Positions 28,642 to 39,500 of a DNA stretch of 64,000 nt are shown here, piece by piece. Every line of letters begins with the position of its first letter. Within the stretch, counting starts at the first letter, position 1. The translations under genes and the position numbers were made by a program. The notes beneath the pieces are model-generated. The model worked only from the letters and a program-made list of their open reading frames with translations. It was not told the DNA's origin and did not search any database. Source of the stretch: Pseudoalteromonas luteoviolacea H33-S (lineage in GTDB: Bacteria; Pseudomonadota; Gammaproteobacteria; Enterobacterales; Alteromonadaceae); assembly GCF_001625695.1 (NCBI RefSeq), contig NZ_AUXY01000058.1:1-64000 (forward strand), read 5' to 3'.

Positions 28642-29292
28642 ATGAATAAACTAACAGCTGCTTTAATTTCAACTTTATTAGTAACAGCACCACTCGCTCA
28701 TGCACAATTTAGCGTTAACGTAGGTGCGATTCATGTAAACCCAATTGATACAGCATCAGCGATTAATGAAAATAGAGCTCTGGGGCTATCAGCAGATTCT
28801 GACACACAATTAGGTATCACATTCGACTACCACTACAATGATAACATCGTATTTGAATTAGTCGCAGCAACGCCATTTTCTCATACTGTGCAAGGCGAAG
28901 GAGGCTTAGCAGGGAATGACATTGCTAAGATTAAACACTTGCCACCGACACTTTTAGCGCAGTACCACTTCTTTGACAAGAGTGCCAAATTACGTCCATT
29001 CATTGGTGCGGGTTTAAACTATACAGTCTTCTTCGATGAAGAACCGAGTGCAGCATTAAAGCAGACGCTAGGTACAGATGATGTAAAAGTCGACTTAGAT
29101 AGTTCATTTGGATTAGCATTACAGCTAGGTTTGAATTATGAAATCAATGACAAATGGGGCTTGCATGTGATGGTGTCGAAAATGGATATCGACACAGATG
29201 CAACCGTTTATGCAAATGGTAGCCAAGCGCTTACTTCTGATGTTGAAATTGACCCATTTGTAGCGATGATTGGTGCTAAGTACAAGTTCTAA
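28642..29292 (+). CDS. ompW: OmpW-family outer membrane protein
   Basis: 216 residues from the ATG at 28642, 6 bases after AGGAG (another ATG two codons upstream sits right on the ribosome-binding site). Signal peptide MNKLTAALISTLLVTAPLAHA, then an eight-stranded small barrel (VNVGAIHVNP; PTLLAQYHFFDKSAKLRPFIGAGLNYTVFF) ending ...VAMIGAKYKF. OmpW barrels pass small hydrophobic molecules across the outer membrane in known cases. Confidence 0.9.
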   Translation: MNKLTAALISTLLVTAPLAHAQFSVNVGAIHVNPIDTASAINENRALGLSADSDTQLGITFDYHYNDNIVFELVAATPFSHTVQGEGGLAGNDIAKIKHLPPTLLAQYHFFDKSAKLRPFIGAGLNYTVFFDEEPSAALKQTLGTDDVKVDLDSSFGLALQLGLNYEINDKWGLHVMVSKMDIDTDATVYANGSQALTSDVEIDPFVAMIGAKYKF

Positions 29293-29317
29293 TATTCGAA
29301 ATAGATTTCTCAATCTT

Positions 29318-29338
29318 GGCCACTTATGTGGCCTTTTT
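29318..29338 (+). terminator. Terminator after the OmpW gene
   Basis: GGCCAC (29318-29323), loop TTAT, GTGGCC (29328-29333), then five T. It overlaps the stop of the convergent thioesterase gene (29324). Confidence 0.85.
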
Positions 29339-29863
29339 ATTGTTTGCTTTTTTCTGTTCCAGCATTTCTTTCCAATGCACAATTTCGTTGGGCAGCTCAG
29401 GCTGTTCCCCTTTAAACTCTGCAAGCTCCAATAAATCTTCAACCGCTACGATACCTTTTCGACTTTTAAATACACCTCGGACGTAGGCAATAGCATGTAA
29501 GCCTTTTTCAGAATGAAACTTTTGCTCTATATAAAAGTACTTATGATCCCAACCTACCACGCGCGTCGTCACTGAAAACTTTTGCATAGGTTTAATGTCG
29601 CGAATATAAGTGATCGCTGTGGCATTTACGATAGGAAACCATTTTCTTTTGAGGATTTTATTGAGCAAGCCTACTCGCTCGGTCATCCAAGTTCTAGCAA
29701 TGTCCATCATTGCCAAATAACGTGAATTTGTTAGGTGTAGATTGATATCACAGTCCGTTGGTAAGGCTCTAAAGTCAATGCTTGTTGGATCCAACATCCC
29801 TTCATAAGTTTTATTTTGTTTAATTTTCCAAAACAGAAGCAATAAGCGAAAATATAAATTCAT
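29324..29863 (-). CDS. Hotdog-fold acyl-CoA thioesterase (THEM6-like)
   Basis: 179 residues. LPTDCDINLHLTNSRYLAMMDIARTWMTERVG is the 4HBT-type motif, with Asp in the position of the catalytic residue of this class. A short hydrophobic N-terminus (MNLYFRLLLLFWKI) may attach it to the membrane. It probably hydrolyses acyl-CoA; the substrate is unknown. Its stop overlaps the terminator of the convergent OmpW gene. Confidence 0.75.
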   Translation of the reverse strand: MNLYFRLLLLFWKIKQNKTYEGMLDPTSIDFRALPTDCDINLHLTNSRYLAMMDIARTWMTERVGLLNKILKRKWFPIVNATAITYIRDIKPMQKFSVTTRVVGWDHKYFYIEQKFHSEKGLHAIAYVRGVFKSRKGIVAVEDLLELAEFKGEQPELPNEIVHWKEMLEQKKANNKKAT

Positions 29864-30028
29864 GTTCCAATTGGTCTAACCAGTAATTTGTCTTGCCAGT
29901 GTATCATAGCCTTTAATTGCAACAAGCGTGTTCAGTTATATATTTAATGACTTGTTAAATTTTGAGCAACTTGCTTTATGTTATAAACTGAATTAAGTTT
30001 TCTTTATCTTCAAGATAAGTGTTTATTT

Positions 30029-30523
30029 ATGAATAATATATTCAAACTTGGCTTATTCATCACAGCGCTGAGTTTCAGTGATCATGTACTTGCTAACTTT
30101 GACTTGTCCGGGAAAGGGGTTGTTACTTACCCAACTGGCATCACAAAAGATTTTGACTTTGGTTTTGGCTGGCAAGCATCAGACAAAAAATTCCGTATTG
30201 GCAAAAAAGCCTATTCAATGTCTCAACTTCCTGAGTCGTACTCTATTGCTTTGACCTTAAGTAAAGACGATTCTAGAGTTTGGATCCAAGAGTTTAACGC
30301 TGGCTATATTGAAGCCTTTCAATGGCAAATTGGTAAAAATAAACTAGAGCTAGCAAAGAAAGAGTTTAAAACCCCAGTGAAAGGGAATTATGTGCTTACG
30401 CTCAATAATGTTGATTACTTTTTAAGTAGAAATAATGTCAGTATTGACGTGCATTTTGATGATTCTGGTGTCAAACATGTTCGCTTGGAAGGCGTCACGA
30501 GAAGTATGGGCACCAAGAAGTAG
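30029..30523 (+). CDS. Exported protein of unknown function
   Basis: 164 residues with a signal peptide (MNNIFKLGLFITALSFSDHVLA-N). The mature part is beta-rich, with several Gly/aromatic pairs (DFGFGWQASDKKFRIG) and no cysteine. I do not recognise the family. It ends 17 bases before the convergent tyrR stop. The ribosome-binding site is weak. Confidence 0.6.
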   Translation: MNNIFKLGLFITALSFSDHVLANFDLSGKGVVTYPTGITKDFDFGFGWQASDKKFRIGKKAYSMSQLPESYSIALTLSKDDSRVWIQEFNAGYIEAFQWQIGKNKLELAKKEFKTPVKGNYVLTLNNVDYFLSRNNVSIDVHFDDSGVKHVRLEGVTRSMGTKK

Positions 30524-30539
30524 GCGCCCAGAAAACACT

Positions 30540-32096
30540 TTATACCTTAACAGTTTTTCTATTGATGCCATATTCGCGTAGCTTGTTTGCTACCGCAGTA
30601 TGGCTCAGACCTAAGCGCTTCGCTAACTGTCTTGAGCTAGGGTAAGCAGGATAAAGCTTTCTTAATAACGTTGCTTCAAAACGTTTAACGGCTTGCTCAA
30701 GCGTGCCTTCAAAGTCCGATTCCAAATAACCTAAGTCATGTGTAAAGGTTGGCAATTGCATATTTTCAATACGTAGCTCTTTATCATCTAATAATGACAC
30801 TGCGCGATAGATAGCATTTTCCAGCTGGCGTACGTTACCAGGCCACGGGTATTGCTCTAAAAACTCAAGGCACTCAGGGTGTAAAGAAGGAACCGCTTGA
30901 CCATTTTGCTGTGCATATTTTTGAATAAAATGCTCTGCCAATGGCTTAACATCCGCTTTGCGATCTCTCAAAGGTGCAATTTCTAAGGTTAAAACATTGA
31001 TGCGATAGTAGAGGTCTTCTCTAAACCCGCCTTCTTGTACCATGGCTGGCAAGTCTTTTTGAGTAGCGGCTATTATGCGAACATTCACTTTAACTTCGTT
31101 TTCGTCGCCCACCTTTCTAAAGGTGCCATCTTGTAAAAAACGCAGTAACTTTGTCTGTAACTGTTCAGACATTTCACCGACTTCATCAAGAAACACGGTA
31201 CCACCATCCGCTTGCTCTAAAACACCACGTTTAGATGGTACTTGCTCATCAAAACTTGCGTAGCCGAACAGTTCAGACTCTGCAACATCATCAGGCAATG
31301 ACGCACAAGACAAAGCAATGAAAGGTTTTAACGAGCGGTTTGATGCATAGTGACATGCTCTTGCTAGTAGCTCTTTTCCGGTTCCTGTCTCGCCAGTAAT
31401 TAAGATAGGTGCCTCTAACTGTGCCATTTTGCGCGCTTCACGCACCACACGTCGCATCGCAGTGCTTTGGTTATGTATGGTTGCAAAGCTTTCTTGTCCA
31501 TAACGTCTAAACGCGCTGACTTGCTGGCCTAAACGGCTTTGAGACTTAATATTGATGACCGCACCTGCCAAAACATCTCCCTCAGTAGCCTGAGGCACAG
31601 AAATAGGCAGTATGTCTGCAATAAAATCTTCTCCAGCAACTTCTACACGTGTTGTCTGTCCCAACACCTCACTGCCTTCTAACCAGCGCGTAAAGTTAAA
31701 ACCTTTTAATAGCAAGTTGATACTGGTGCCAATCACTTCATCAAGTGACAAGTTTAAGTCTCTGCATGCAGCATCATTGCAATGCCTCACGCCACCTTTT
31801 GCATCAATAGAAATGACCCCGTCAGGCAATGCACTTAATAACGTATTGAGTTCATTATGCTCACGCTCAGAAGGCAAAAACGCCGTAGTGCGAACATCTT
31901 CAACACCATCAATTAATCGAATTTCAGGCATGATTTTCTGAAACTGTTCAAACTCAATGGGGGGAAAGCTCACATACATACGGCAATTTACCGAGTCAAC
32001 TTCAATCCCCTTTAAATCAACTCGATAGTTAACCAATATATTGAGTATTTCTTGTGCAATACCAATACGGTCGGCGCAATGAATCTCTAAACGCAT
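30540..32096 (-). CDS. tyrR: Transcriptional regulator TyrR
   Basis: 518 residues from the ATG at 32096 (MRLEIHCADRIGIAQEIL), 5 bases after GAGG; E. coli TyrR has 513 and the same start. Order: ACT domain (1-70), PAS (about 75-190), AAA+ (Walker A ITGETGTGKELLA near 230), C-terminal helix-turn-helix (SRQLAKRLGLSHTAVANKLREYGI). The sigma-54 contact GAFTGA is missing (YASFDEQV instead), as in other TyrR proteins that work with sigma-70. It senses aromatic amino acids. Two good TyrR boxes lie before hpd in this window, and a weaker one before tyrR itself. Confidence 0.95.
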   Translation of the reverse strand: MRLEIHCADRIGIAQEILNILVNYRVDLKGIEVDSVNCRMYVSFPPIEFEQFQKIMPEIRLIDGVEDVRTTAFLPSEREHNELNTLLSALPDGVISIDAKGGVRHCNDAACRDLNLSLDEVIGTSINLLLKGFNFTRWLEGSEVLGQTTRVEVAGEDFIADILPISVPQATEGDVLAGAVINIKSQSRLGQQVSAFRRYGQESFATIHNQSTAMRRVVREARKMAQLEAPILITGETGTGKELLARACHYASNRSLKPFIALSCASLPDDVAESELFGYASFDEQVPSKRGVLEQADGGTVFLDEVGEMSEQLQTKLLRFLQDGTFRKVGDENEVKVNVRIIAATQKDLPAMVQEGGFREDLYYRINVLTLEIAPLRDRKADVKPLAEHFIQKYAQQNGQAVPSLHPECLEFLEQYPWPGNVRQLENAIYRAVSLLDDKELRIENMQLPTFTHDLGYLESDFEGTLEQAVKRFEATLLRKLYPAYPSSRQLAKRLGLSHTAVANKLREYGINRKTVKV

Positions 32097-32165
32097 CTGT
32101 TCCTCAAAACGGTTTTTTACCTCTGGCCGGATCATACTCTAAGAATAGTCTTCAGCCTAGCAAAT

Positions 32166-32183
32166 TGTAAACATTTTTGGACA
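32166..32183 (-). promoter_or_regulatory. Possible TyrR box (autoregulation)
   Basis: TGTAAA-N6-TGGACA, 10 of 12 bases of the TGTAAA-N6-TTTACA consensus and with the essential G-N14-C. It lies 70 bases upstream of the tyrR start and also between tyrR and the promoter of the divergent polymer operon, so it could affect either. Confidence 0.45.
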
Positions 32184-32263
32184 GATATTTTCTAAGTCAT
32201 AATTAATAATAATGACCTATAATAAACACATGATATTTAAGATGTTTAATTCAGAATAAATGA

Positions 32264-32293
32264 TTGCAAGTCGTTCAGCACACACTTTATAAT
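32264..32293 (+). promoter_or_regulatory. Candidate sigma-70 promoter of the polymer operon
   Basis: TTGCAA (32264-32269), 18 bases, perfect TATAAT (32288-32293); the CDS starts 44 bases later. It is the best promoter-like pair before the CapA-type gene. Confidence 0.5.
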
Positions 32294-32336
32294 ACTAAAT
32301 AATTAAATAATGTTAATATAAATGGTGGGAGAGCCA

Positions 32337-34544
32337 ATGAAAGCAAAAAAACTAGCTGTAGTTCTAACATCCATTTTTCTTAGCGCTTGCTCCGTTGAAG
32401 ACCCTTATGAGACGGGGCCAACCGAATCTCAGCAAGCTGAACAAACCGAGCAAGACAAACAGCAAAACGAATCGCTGCAATGGCAGATCAACATTGCTGA
32501 TGCGTCAAATAATAATGTCACCGATGCGACAGTCGTTATTGCAGGCAATACCTACCAATCCAATAGCAGCGGTGTTATTTCTATACCCACTTTAAAACCC
32601 GGTAATTACAGTATTTCGGTTTTCAAAGAAGGGTTTGAGCCTTTACTCACCACAGTACAGGTATCCAGTGCCAATACACAGCTCAATTTGCGCTTAGTCG
32701 CCAAACCCGAGGGCGCAATCACCTTATTTTTTGCAGGTGATACCATGTTTGGTAGACGCTATATGGACCCAAGTTTAACCACTATGGGCAATTCAGTACC
32801 AGATGTTGAAGGCGCACTCATTCGCGCGAGCACAGCGGCTCAAAATGCCATTGAGATCACTCAGTATATTAAGCCCTTAGTTGAACATGCAGATTTTTCA
32901 TCAGTTAACCTAGAGACCCCAATTCTAGATACTCCCACCAGTGTTCACCCAACCAAAGAGTTTGCTTTTTTCTCCTTGCCTGAAACATTACAAGGGCTCA
33001 CAGAAATCGGCGTCGATTATGTCGCTTTAGGTAACAATCACGTTTATGATTATTTGCAGCCTGGCTTAGCAGATACCATCAAATATGTATCAGAGGCTGG
33101 CTTACTGTACAGTGGCGTAGGCAACAACAACACTGAAGCTTATGCCCCCTTAATTACCTCGGTAAACGGGTTTTCACTTGGGCTCGTCTCTGCAACATCC
33201 ATTACTGGTGATGACAACCCCATTAATTATATTGCCGAGGAGCAAAAAGGCGGTGCAGCAGATCTCACCCAAAGCCAGCAAGCGACTTCGGCTGTAGAGC
33301 AAGCAATCGCACAAAGTGATTATGCCATTGCACAGCTACATGGCGGTGACGAATACTCATATGCACCCACGCGTTACATTAGTAATCGATTTAATTTACT
33401 CAGTGAGCTAAAACCTGACTTACTGATTGCGCACCATCCTCACGTTGCACAAGGTTTCAGCCTGCAAAACGAAACCCCCGTGTTACTCGGATTAGGTAAC
33501 TTTGTATTTGAACAGAACCGGATCGAAACCTTGCTCGGTGTCGCTGTAACATTGGAGGTAATGCCAAATGCAACCCCCAAAACCACACGCGCTCGGGCTT
33601 ACCCTATTTACCTAGAAGACTATCGACCTAAATTAGTCACTGGTTTTTTAAGTGACTACCTCATGAGACGACTTGGTGAGTTCTCTCAAGGCGGTGTTTC
33701 AGTCATTCCTCGCACTGGTTATGCGGAAATCGACTTTTATAATAGCCGTACACCAAATCTTGTAGAAACCGCTCAGATCTCACTCAGCGCAGGTCAGCAT
33801 ATTGTTGATTTAAGAGAGTTTGTACCGAGTAATGCCTTTTTGACTAAGGTATCATCCAGCGGTTCTGCAGTACTAAAATTAGGTAGAGACTTGATGTTAT
33901 TTGGTGACTTTGAAGATTGGGATAACGATGACACATTTGGTGAGGTTTCTCGTTGGGAAAATGACAGCGAAAATATCACTCCATGCTTAACTGGCGCACG
34001 CAGTGGCAAACAAGCCATGTGCCTAGTTCGTACCCAGTTCGACAATAGGCCTTTACGTATGCCCTTTAAACATACGATTCGCACTATGCCAATTACCCCC
34101 AATGAATCTACATTGCTGGCATATCATGACATGAGCCTTTATGGATACAATAAAGGAATGAACGCCGGTGCACTGGATGTTGAACTCTCCATCACGACAT
34201 CGGAAGACAACCTGCTCTTCTCAGAGCAAACCATTCGCCTTGCTGAGCCTGGGGAATATAATTGGCGCAAGTTTGAATATAGCTTTTCACTACCTGACGA
34301 TACAAATACGCTTGGCCCTGAGCAGCTACCCGCTCGTGCAGTTAAATTAGCCTTTGTACATTCGCCGCCAGATGATGGCGAAGCAACGCTCATCTTAGAT
34401 GACTTAGCCCTTATATCATGGCAAAAAGATATCTCGCTTTCCGATAACGTTTGGCAAAGCAATGCCATTCATGGGCTCGACTTTTTACATGTCACAACAC
34501 AACAGGACGTTACCTTATCTTTTGAGTTTTCAGCATTTGACTAG
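32337..34544 (+). CDS. CapA/PgsA-type lipoprotein
   Basis: 735 residues from the ATG at 32337 (GGGAG upstream). Lipobox LSAC with Cys18, then a Gln/Glu linker, a carboxypeptidase-regulatory-like beta domain (about 45-125), and a CapA metallophosphatase-like domain (about 130-430) with FAGDTMFGRR, VNLETPILD, LGNNHVYDY, QLHGGDEY, AHHPHVAQGF and LGLGNFVFEQ. The C-terminal 250 residues form an extra beta-sandwich-like part absent from short CapA proteins. CapA is required for making or exporting poly-gamma-glutamate in Bacillus. First gene of the seven-gene operon. Ser at +2 suggests outer-membrane sorting. Confidence 0.85.
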   Translation: MKAKKLAVVLTSIFLSACSVEDPYETGPTESQQAEQTEQDKQQNESLQWQINIADASNNNVTDATVVIAGNTYQSNSSGVISIPTLKPGNYSISVFKEGFEPLLTTVQVSSANTQLNLRLVAKPEGAITLFFAGDTMFGRRYMDPSLTTMGNSVPDVEGALIRASTAAQNAIEITQYIKPLVEHADFSSVNLETPILDTPTSVHPTKEFAFFSLPETLQGLTEIGVDYVALGNNHVYDYLQPGLADTIKYVSEAGLLYSGVGNNNTEAYAPLITSVNGFSLGLVSATSITGDDNPINYIAEEQKGGAADLTQSQQATSAVEQAIAQSDYAIAQLHGGDEYSYAPTRYISNRFNLLSELKPDLLIAHHPHVAQGFSLQNETPVLLGLGNFVFEQNRIETLLGVAVTLEVMPNATPKTTRARAYPIYLEDYRPKLVTGFLSDYLMRRLGEFSQGGVSVIPRTGYAEIDFYNSRTPNLVETAQISLSAGQHIVDLREFVPSNAFLTKVSSSGSAVLKLGRDLMLFGDFEDWDNDDTFGEVSRWENDSENITPCLTGARSGKQAMCLVRTQFDNRPLRMPFKHTIRTMPITPNESTLLAYHDMSLYGYNKGMNAGALDVELSITTSEDNLLFSEQTIRLAEPGEYNWRKFEYSFSLPDDTNTLGPEQLPARAVKLAFVHSPPDDGEATLILDDLALISWQKDISLSDNVWQSNAIHGLDFLHVTTQQDVTLSFEFSAFD

Positions 34545-34554
34545 GTAGCTTAAC

Positions 34555-36525
34555 ATGTCGATAAAGCAGCAGTTTTTTATCATCAAACGACAAAAGACTT
34601 TTTGGTCTACTATGCTGCTGTGCGCCCTGATTTTATTAGTCACCTTAAGTGGAACGCTAGACAAACTCAATGCACTCATTTATCTTGAGCTTAGCCAAAA
34701 CCTCAATCGGCAAAATACCCAAATCGTCGTAATTGAGTCTGACAACCTCGTAGCGCAGCAAAGTGACATCATTTCAAAATTACGAGAAAATAAAGCCAAA
34801 GCCATAGTGATATTTAGCCATGTCTCTGGTGAGCAGCAGCTCTCTTTTGACAACGTGTATTTTCCATACGCCGACTCTAGATACTGTTTACCCAGCCTAG
34901 AGTCGTGGCTTGGCTATGAAATCGTCATTAAAGATGCACCAGAACACTGTAAAAGTGTTTGGCAACATGTATTCGACCCAGAGTACAAAGCACAGGGTCA
35001 ATTGCTTGATTTTTCACTTGCGCCACAAGCCCTCACTAAATTTAGTGCATCACGATTGCTCTCAGATGATGTATTTTTAGCTCAGCTACAGGACAAAGTG
35101 GTGCTCGTCTCTCAGCGTCAATTAGCGTTTGCCCTCCCCGTACGAGCGCCAAAAATAGACTCTTTCAAAGACCCTATTTATCTTCACGCTTATATTGCTG
35201 ATAACTTTGCTGAGCAGACCTTAGTAACTTTAATGCCTATCACATATGCTGCAGCCCTTCAGTTATTAATTTTAACGATTTTGCTCATCAGCTATCAAAG
35301 GTGCAGCTTTAACACTGGAGTATTAATCGCGTGTGCGGTTATCCTGCTTTGTATTTCCTCAGTCTATCTTAGCGTTCGTTTCTTTGATTACTTTTTGCCA
35401 GCCGGACAAATTATTTTTACCAACCTGGTTACGCTCCTATGGGTGTTCTTCTCTAGAAAATGGGTTGAGGAAATTGAATTAAATGACATCATAGGCAACG
35501 TTCAACAACGGATGATGGGACGTTACCTACCGCAAGCTTTTAGCGCGCAAAGTAGCCCTTGGGATGCAATTATCACACTGGTAAATCAGCAACTTGCCCT
35601 AAATCGTTCGATATTTCTCGCCCGTACTGAAGGCGACCATAGGCTCCATGAAATACGCGCCATTAATTGCAGTTTATCTGATATTCACGAGATGCGCAGA
35701 GACTATGAACGTCCTCCCTACTCGGACGCCATCAAAGCGTTTGGTGCTTTACATATAACGAGACCATTCTTCAATGATTTAAAAGAGGCTGAGGCCCAAT
35801 ATGTGGTGCCTTTGATGTATGCAGGAGATATTCGAGGCTTTTGGGCAATGACGGTTGAGCCCAATGAGTACTTTGACGAAGAACGATTCGTACAAAATGT
35901 AAATCGCTTTGCAAACCAGATAGGCGAGTTACTTTTTCACTTTCGGATCTTTGAAAATCAACAAAAAGCCAATACCAGTGCACTTACCAAAGTATTAACC
36001 TTGGCACTGCAAAAACCTTTGAGTCAACAAGTTAAATCTTCCATTGGCGACATGGAACAAAAGCTATCAACGCTTGAGCACGTATTTAACCAGATCCACA
36101 CTGCGGCGATCATGTTTAACCTCTTTGGGCAAGTCGTGCAAACCAACCAAAAAATAGAAGAAATCGCCAAACACAATGAAATGTCTTTATTTGAGATGAC
36201 AGCATTAGACTTGTTAGAGCGCGTCACCCACCTTGACAGTGAAAAAGCCAAAGGAAAATTACGCTATATCACCTTACAACAAGGCGAGTTATATATGCCT
36301 GCTCAATTAGGGCAAGCAACGTTTATTTTGAGTATTCGCTCATTGCGATCATCTCGCTCCACCAGCAGCATTGGCGAGCCTTTTGAAGTAGGCGGAATAT
36401 TATTTGAATTTATCGATATCTCCTATCTAATTAAACAGCTAGATGACCCGGCCCTACTGTTAAAACAATTAGAAATGATGCAACCACTCGACCCTGAAGA
36501 AAATCATATTAAGGTGCAGACTTAA
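34555..36525 (+). CDS. Membrane sensor-like protein (CHASE2/GAF/PAS-like), no output domain
   Basis: 656 residues. An N-terminal helix (about 17-35) leads to a CHASE2-like periplasmic region (TQIVVIESDNL...KLRENKAKAIVIFSHV), then a cluster of about three helices (about 225-300) and a cytoplasmic part. That part has a GAF-like segment (about 345-465), a coiled stretch and a PAS-like segment (AAIMFNLFGQVVQTNQKIEEIA, about 515-560). No kinase, cyclase or GGDEF domain follows. It might report status to the polymer machinery by contact. AGGT precedes the ATG, 10 bases after the capA-like stop. Domain calls are by pattern and uncertain. Confidence 0.55.
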   Translation: MSIKQQFFIIKRQKTFWSTMLLCALILLVTLSGTLDKLNALIYLELSQNLNRQNTQIVVIESDNLVAQQSDIISKLRENKAKAIVIFSHVSGEQQLSFDNVYFPYADSRYCLPSLESWLGYEIVIKDAPEHCKSVWQHVFDPEYKAQGQLLDFSLAPQALTKFSASRLLSDDVFLAQLQDKVVLVSQRQLAFALPVRAPKIDSFKDPIYLHAYIADNFAEQTLVTLMPITYAAALQLLILTILLISYQRCSFNTGVLIACAVILLCISSVYLSVRFFDYFLPAGQIIFTNLVTLLWVFFSRKWVEEIELNDIIGNVQQRMMGRYLPQAFSAQSSPWDAIITLVNQQLALNRSIFLARTEGDHRLHEIRAINCSLSDIHEMRRDYERPPYSDAIKAFGALHITRPFFNDLKEAEAQYVVPLMYAGDIRGFWAMTVEPNEYFDEERFVQNVNRFANQIGELLFHFRIFENQQKANTSALTKVLTLALQKPLSQQVKSSIGDMEQKLSTLEHVFNQIHTAAIMFNLFGQVVQTNQKIEEIAKHNEMSLFEMTALDLLERVTHLDSEKAKGKLRYITLQQGELYMPAQLGQATFILSIRSLRSSRSTSSIGEPFEVGGILFEFIDISYLIKQLDDPALLLKQLEMMQPLDPEENHIKVQT

Positions 36526-39500
36526 TGGATTGGGTGCTGCAACTCTTCCCGACCGGCAGTGGCTTAGGACAGTCTGTAATTACAACAGTCTGGGTTGGCA
36601 TCGCCGTTGTTTGTATGTTGAATTTACGCTTTGGATTTCCACTTACTGGACTTGTTGTTCCAGGCTACCTTGTGCCACTTTTCATAGTTACACCAATATC
36701 CGCGGTGGTTATCATCATAGAAGCGATCGTTGTTTATGCTGTCATGTTATTTAGTGCTAAAACAATCATGGAGCGCTTTGGGTTTAGCGAAATGTTTGGC
36801 AGAGACCGCTTTTTTGCCATCATCCTAATCAGCATTTTAGTCAGAGTGGTGATGGATACGCTATTTTGGCCATTAGTTGCCATGTACTTAGCACAATGGG
36901 ATATCACGTTTGACTACTCCAGCCAACTCTACAGCTTGGGCCTGGTGATCATCGCTTTAACAGCAAACGTCATGTGGAATGGTGGATTTAAATATGGCAT
37001 GCGGGTCACACTAATACAGCTCTTTGTGACATACCTGTTAGTCCGTTTTATGCTCATGCCCTTTACCAACTTTAGTATTGCCAATCTTGCAATCATGTAT
37101 GAAGCTGTTGCGGCCTCCATTGTCGCAGCGCCCAAAGCCTATATTATTTTAGTGATCACTGCCTTTATTGCCTCTCGTGCCAACATCAAATATGGCTGGG
37201 AATTTAACGGCATCATGCTGCCTGCACTGCTCGCTTTGCAGCTCATGCAACCGACGAAATTACTCACATCCTTTGCTGAGACCGCTGTGATCCTGATACT
37301 TGGCGGCTCCATACTGACCTTCACTCGATTGCGTCATGCAAACTTTGAAGGGGCACGATTACTTTTATTTTTTTTCAATATCGGCTTTTTATACAAAATT
37401 GTCTTAAATTATGTTGTTGTACATTATTACCCGACATTAAAAGTAACTGATACCTTTGCTTTTGGTTACATGTTGTCCACCCTATTAGCGCTAAAGATTT
37501 ACCAAAAAAATGCTTTAGGACTGGTGATCCGCGCAACCTTCCAAACCTCAATAGTCGGCGGATTAATTGCCATAACCACAGGCTTTTTAATCATGTTTAT
37601 CCCTGCGATATTTGCAACAACGCCGGCGCAGATCAATTCAAGTGACAACACTGATATTGCGCTCAGCCAACAGATCAGCGCCTACAAAAGTTACCTTTAT
37701 ACGCAGCAAAGCGAGCCTGTCTCTATAAGCCAGTATCAACAGGCTCAGTCCATTCAACACTTTATGAGTGCAATTCGAGTACTTAATCGCGATAGACAAG
37801 AGCAGGAAAACGTTTTGTTAGCTAGGCGGCTATTGGCACAAGCTCAGTTTTCTTTATATGAAGACGAGCAGTACTTATATATCAAGGACACAGACACAAG
37901 CGCAGTAAGGGGCTTTTTTGCCTTATCAAAACAACCAAGTAAATCTCATATTATCAGCGTCCCCTATCCTTCAAGTGAGCGAGTCGCCAGTGATGCAGCA
38001 GGACTTTTATTTGAATTACTTGGTAGTGATGCACTGGTACTAGGAACGCAATTCACGCCTTCAATCGCAACACAGCAAGTATCCCAGCAAAGTCCCTATT
38101 ATAGTGCGTTTTTCTCGGTTTTTGAGGAGCTGGAAGTACTGCAAATACGGTCAGTAAATCAATATACCCGAGTTCATTTACAATTGAGCCCCTATGGGGT
38201 AAATAGTCAATTTTGGATATTTAATCAGCTACCTACTTCATTATCTCAGAAGCAACTTACCAACCTCATGGGATTCGAGCGAGGTCAATTTGGTATATTG
38301 CACACCAGCAGCATGCCCACAGCTGATTTTAATGGAAAAATGGTTGAAGCCTATATCGATGGTGCGAGTTACTCCAACCTACTTTCAGAGGTTGTTCTTA
38401 GTACCAGCAGCGGCAGCAATGTCGCTGCCACCTTTATTGATACCAGCCTAGATGAGGTCATCGAAACCTTCGCCCCCTATATCAGTGCCAAGGGCAGCAA
38501 TCACTACCAAGAGCTGACAAATAATGAAGCGGCACTCTGGGAGTTTGAAATTCTCGGTCCGCTATATAAATTAGTGGCGCAGCAATCAGATAGAGAATTT
38601 GATCAGGATGAGCTAAACCGTCTAGCCCGAATTAATCACATTGCCAATATGATGGGTTATCAGCTACAGATCGTAGATAACGACCAAGCTCAGTATATTG
38701 TCTTGGCTCCACTCGACAAACAGGAGAGTTTGCAGCAGGGTCAAGGGCTATATGTTATTAACCTGCACCCGAGTGCCATGCTCAATATCCAAGTCCCAAG
38801 ACCTTTATTTGAAAGTAATACGCTAAAGTTCTCCGGTGAGCTATTTGCAAGTACTGGCGCCAAAGCACTGTCAATCGCCGGCGCGCATCCATACGCAAAT
38901 GAACAAGCTAATGTCATGGCCCCAGGTAATGTGAGAAGCCTATTTAACGTCGTACACCAGAGTACGTTGCGCTACTTCGCTGAGCAGCCGATTTTAAGCT
39001 TACAAGTTCGCAGTCATAGCGCACCTTCATACGTTAGACCCAGTGCAATTGCATTTCAGTTCACAAACCCAGATGAACAACACGCTAATACATTGAAAGA
39101 ATTACAATACACATTAATTGACTTAGGTGTGAATACACAAGTAGTTAGCGGACAAGTGCAAACAAGAGGGCTTGAGATTGGTACATCACCGCAATCTGGC
39201 TACCGCTTATTTAGCCCAATCAGTGAACTTGCTACATTGTGGCTGGCCTCCGATTTTAAACAACACTTTGCCATTTCAGAGCAGGCGCTCTTGCAACGCC
39301 TGCTCGCAGTATCAAGAGATCCCCAAGTAAGATCTTTAAATACCTTAGTATTGAGCCCCAATGATTGGCTACTGGACAATCCCCCCTCATTAGAGAAGGT
39401 GTTGAAACTAGCAGAACAATACTCGCAAGATCAGCACTTGCCACTGCTATCAGAGTTTTGTCAAAAGTTCCCAAAATGCCAATTACAAGCCGTGCGCATA

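Noticed and set aside
30540..32096. TyrR-like protein as a sigma-54 activator
   Set aside because: GAFTGA is replaced by YASFDEQV, so contact with sigma-54 is not expected.
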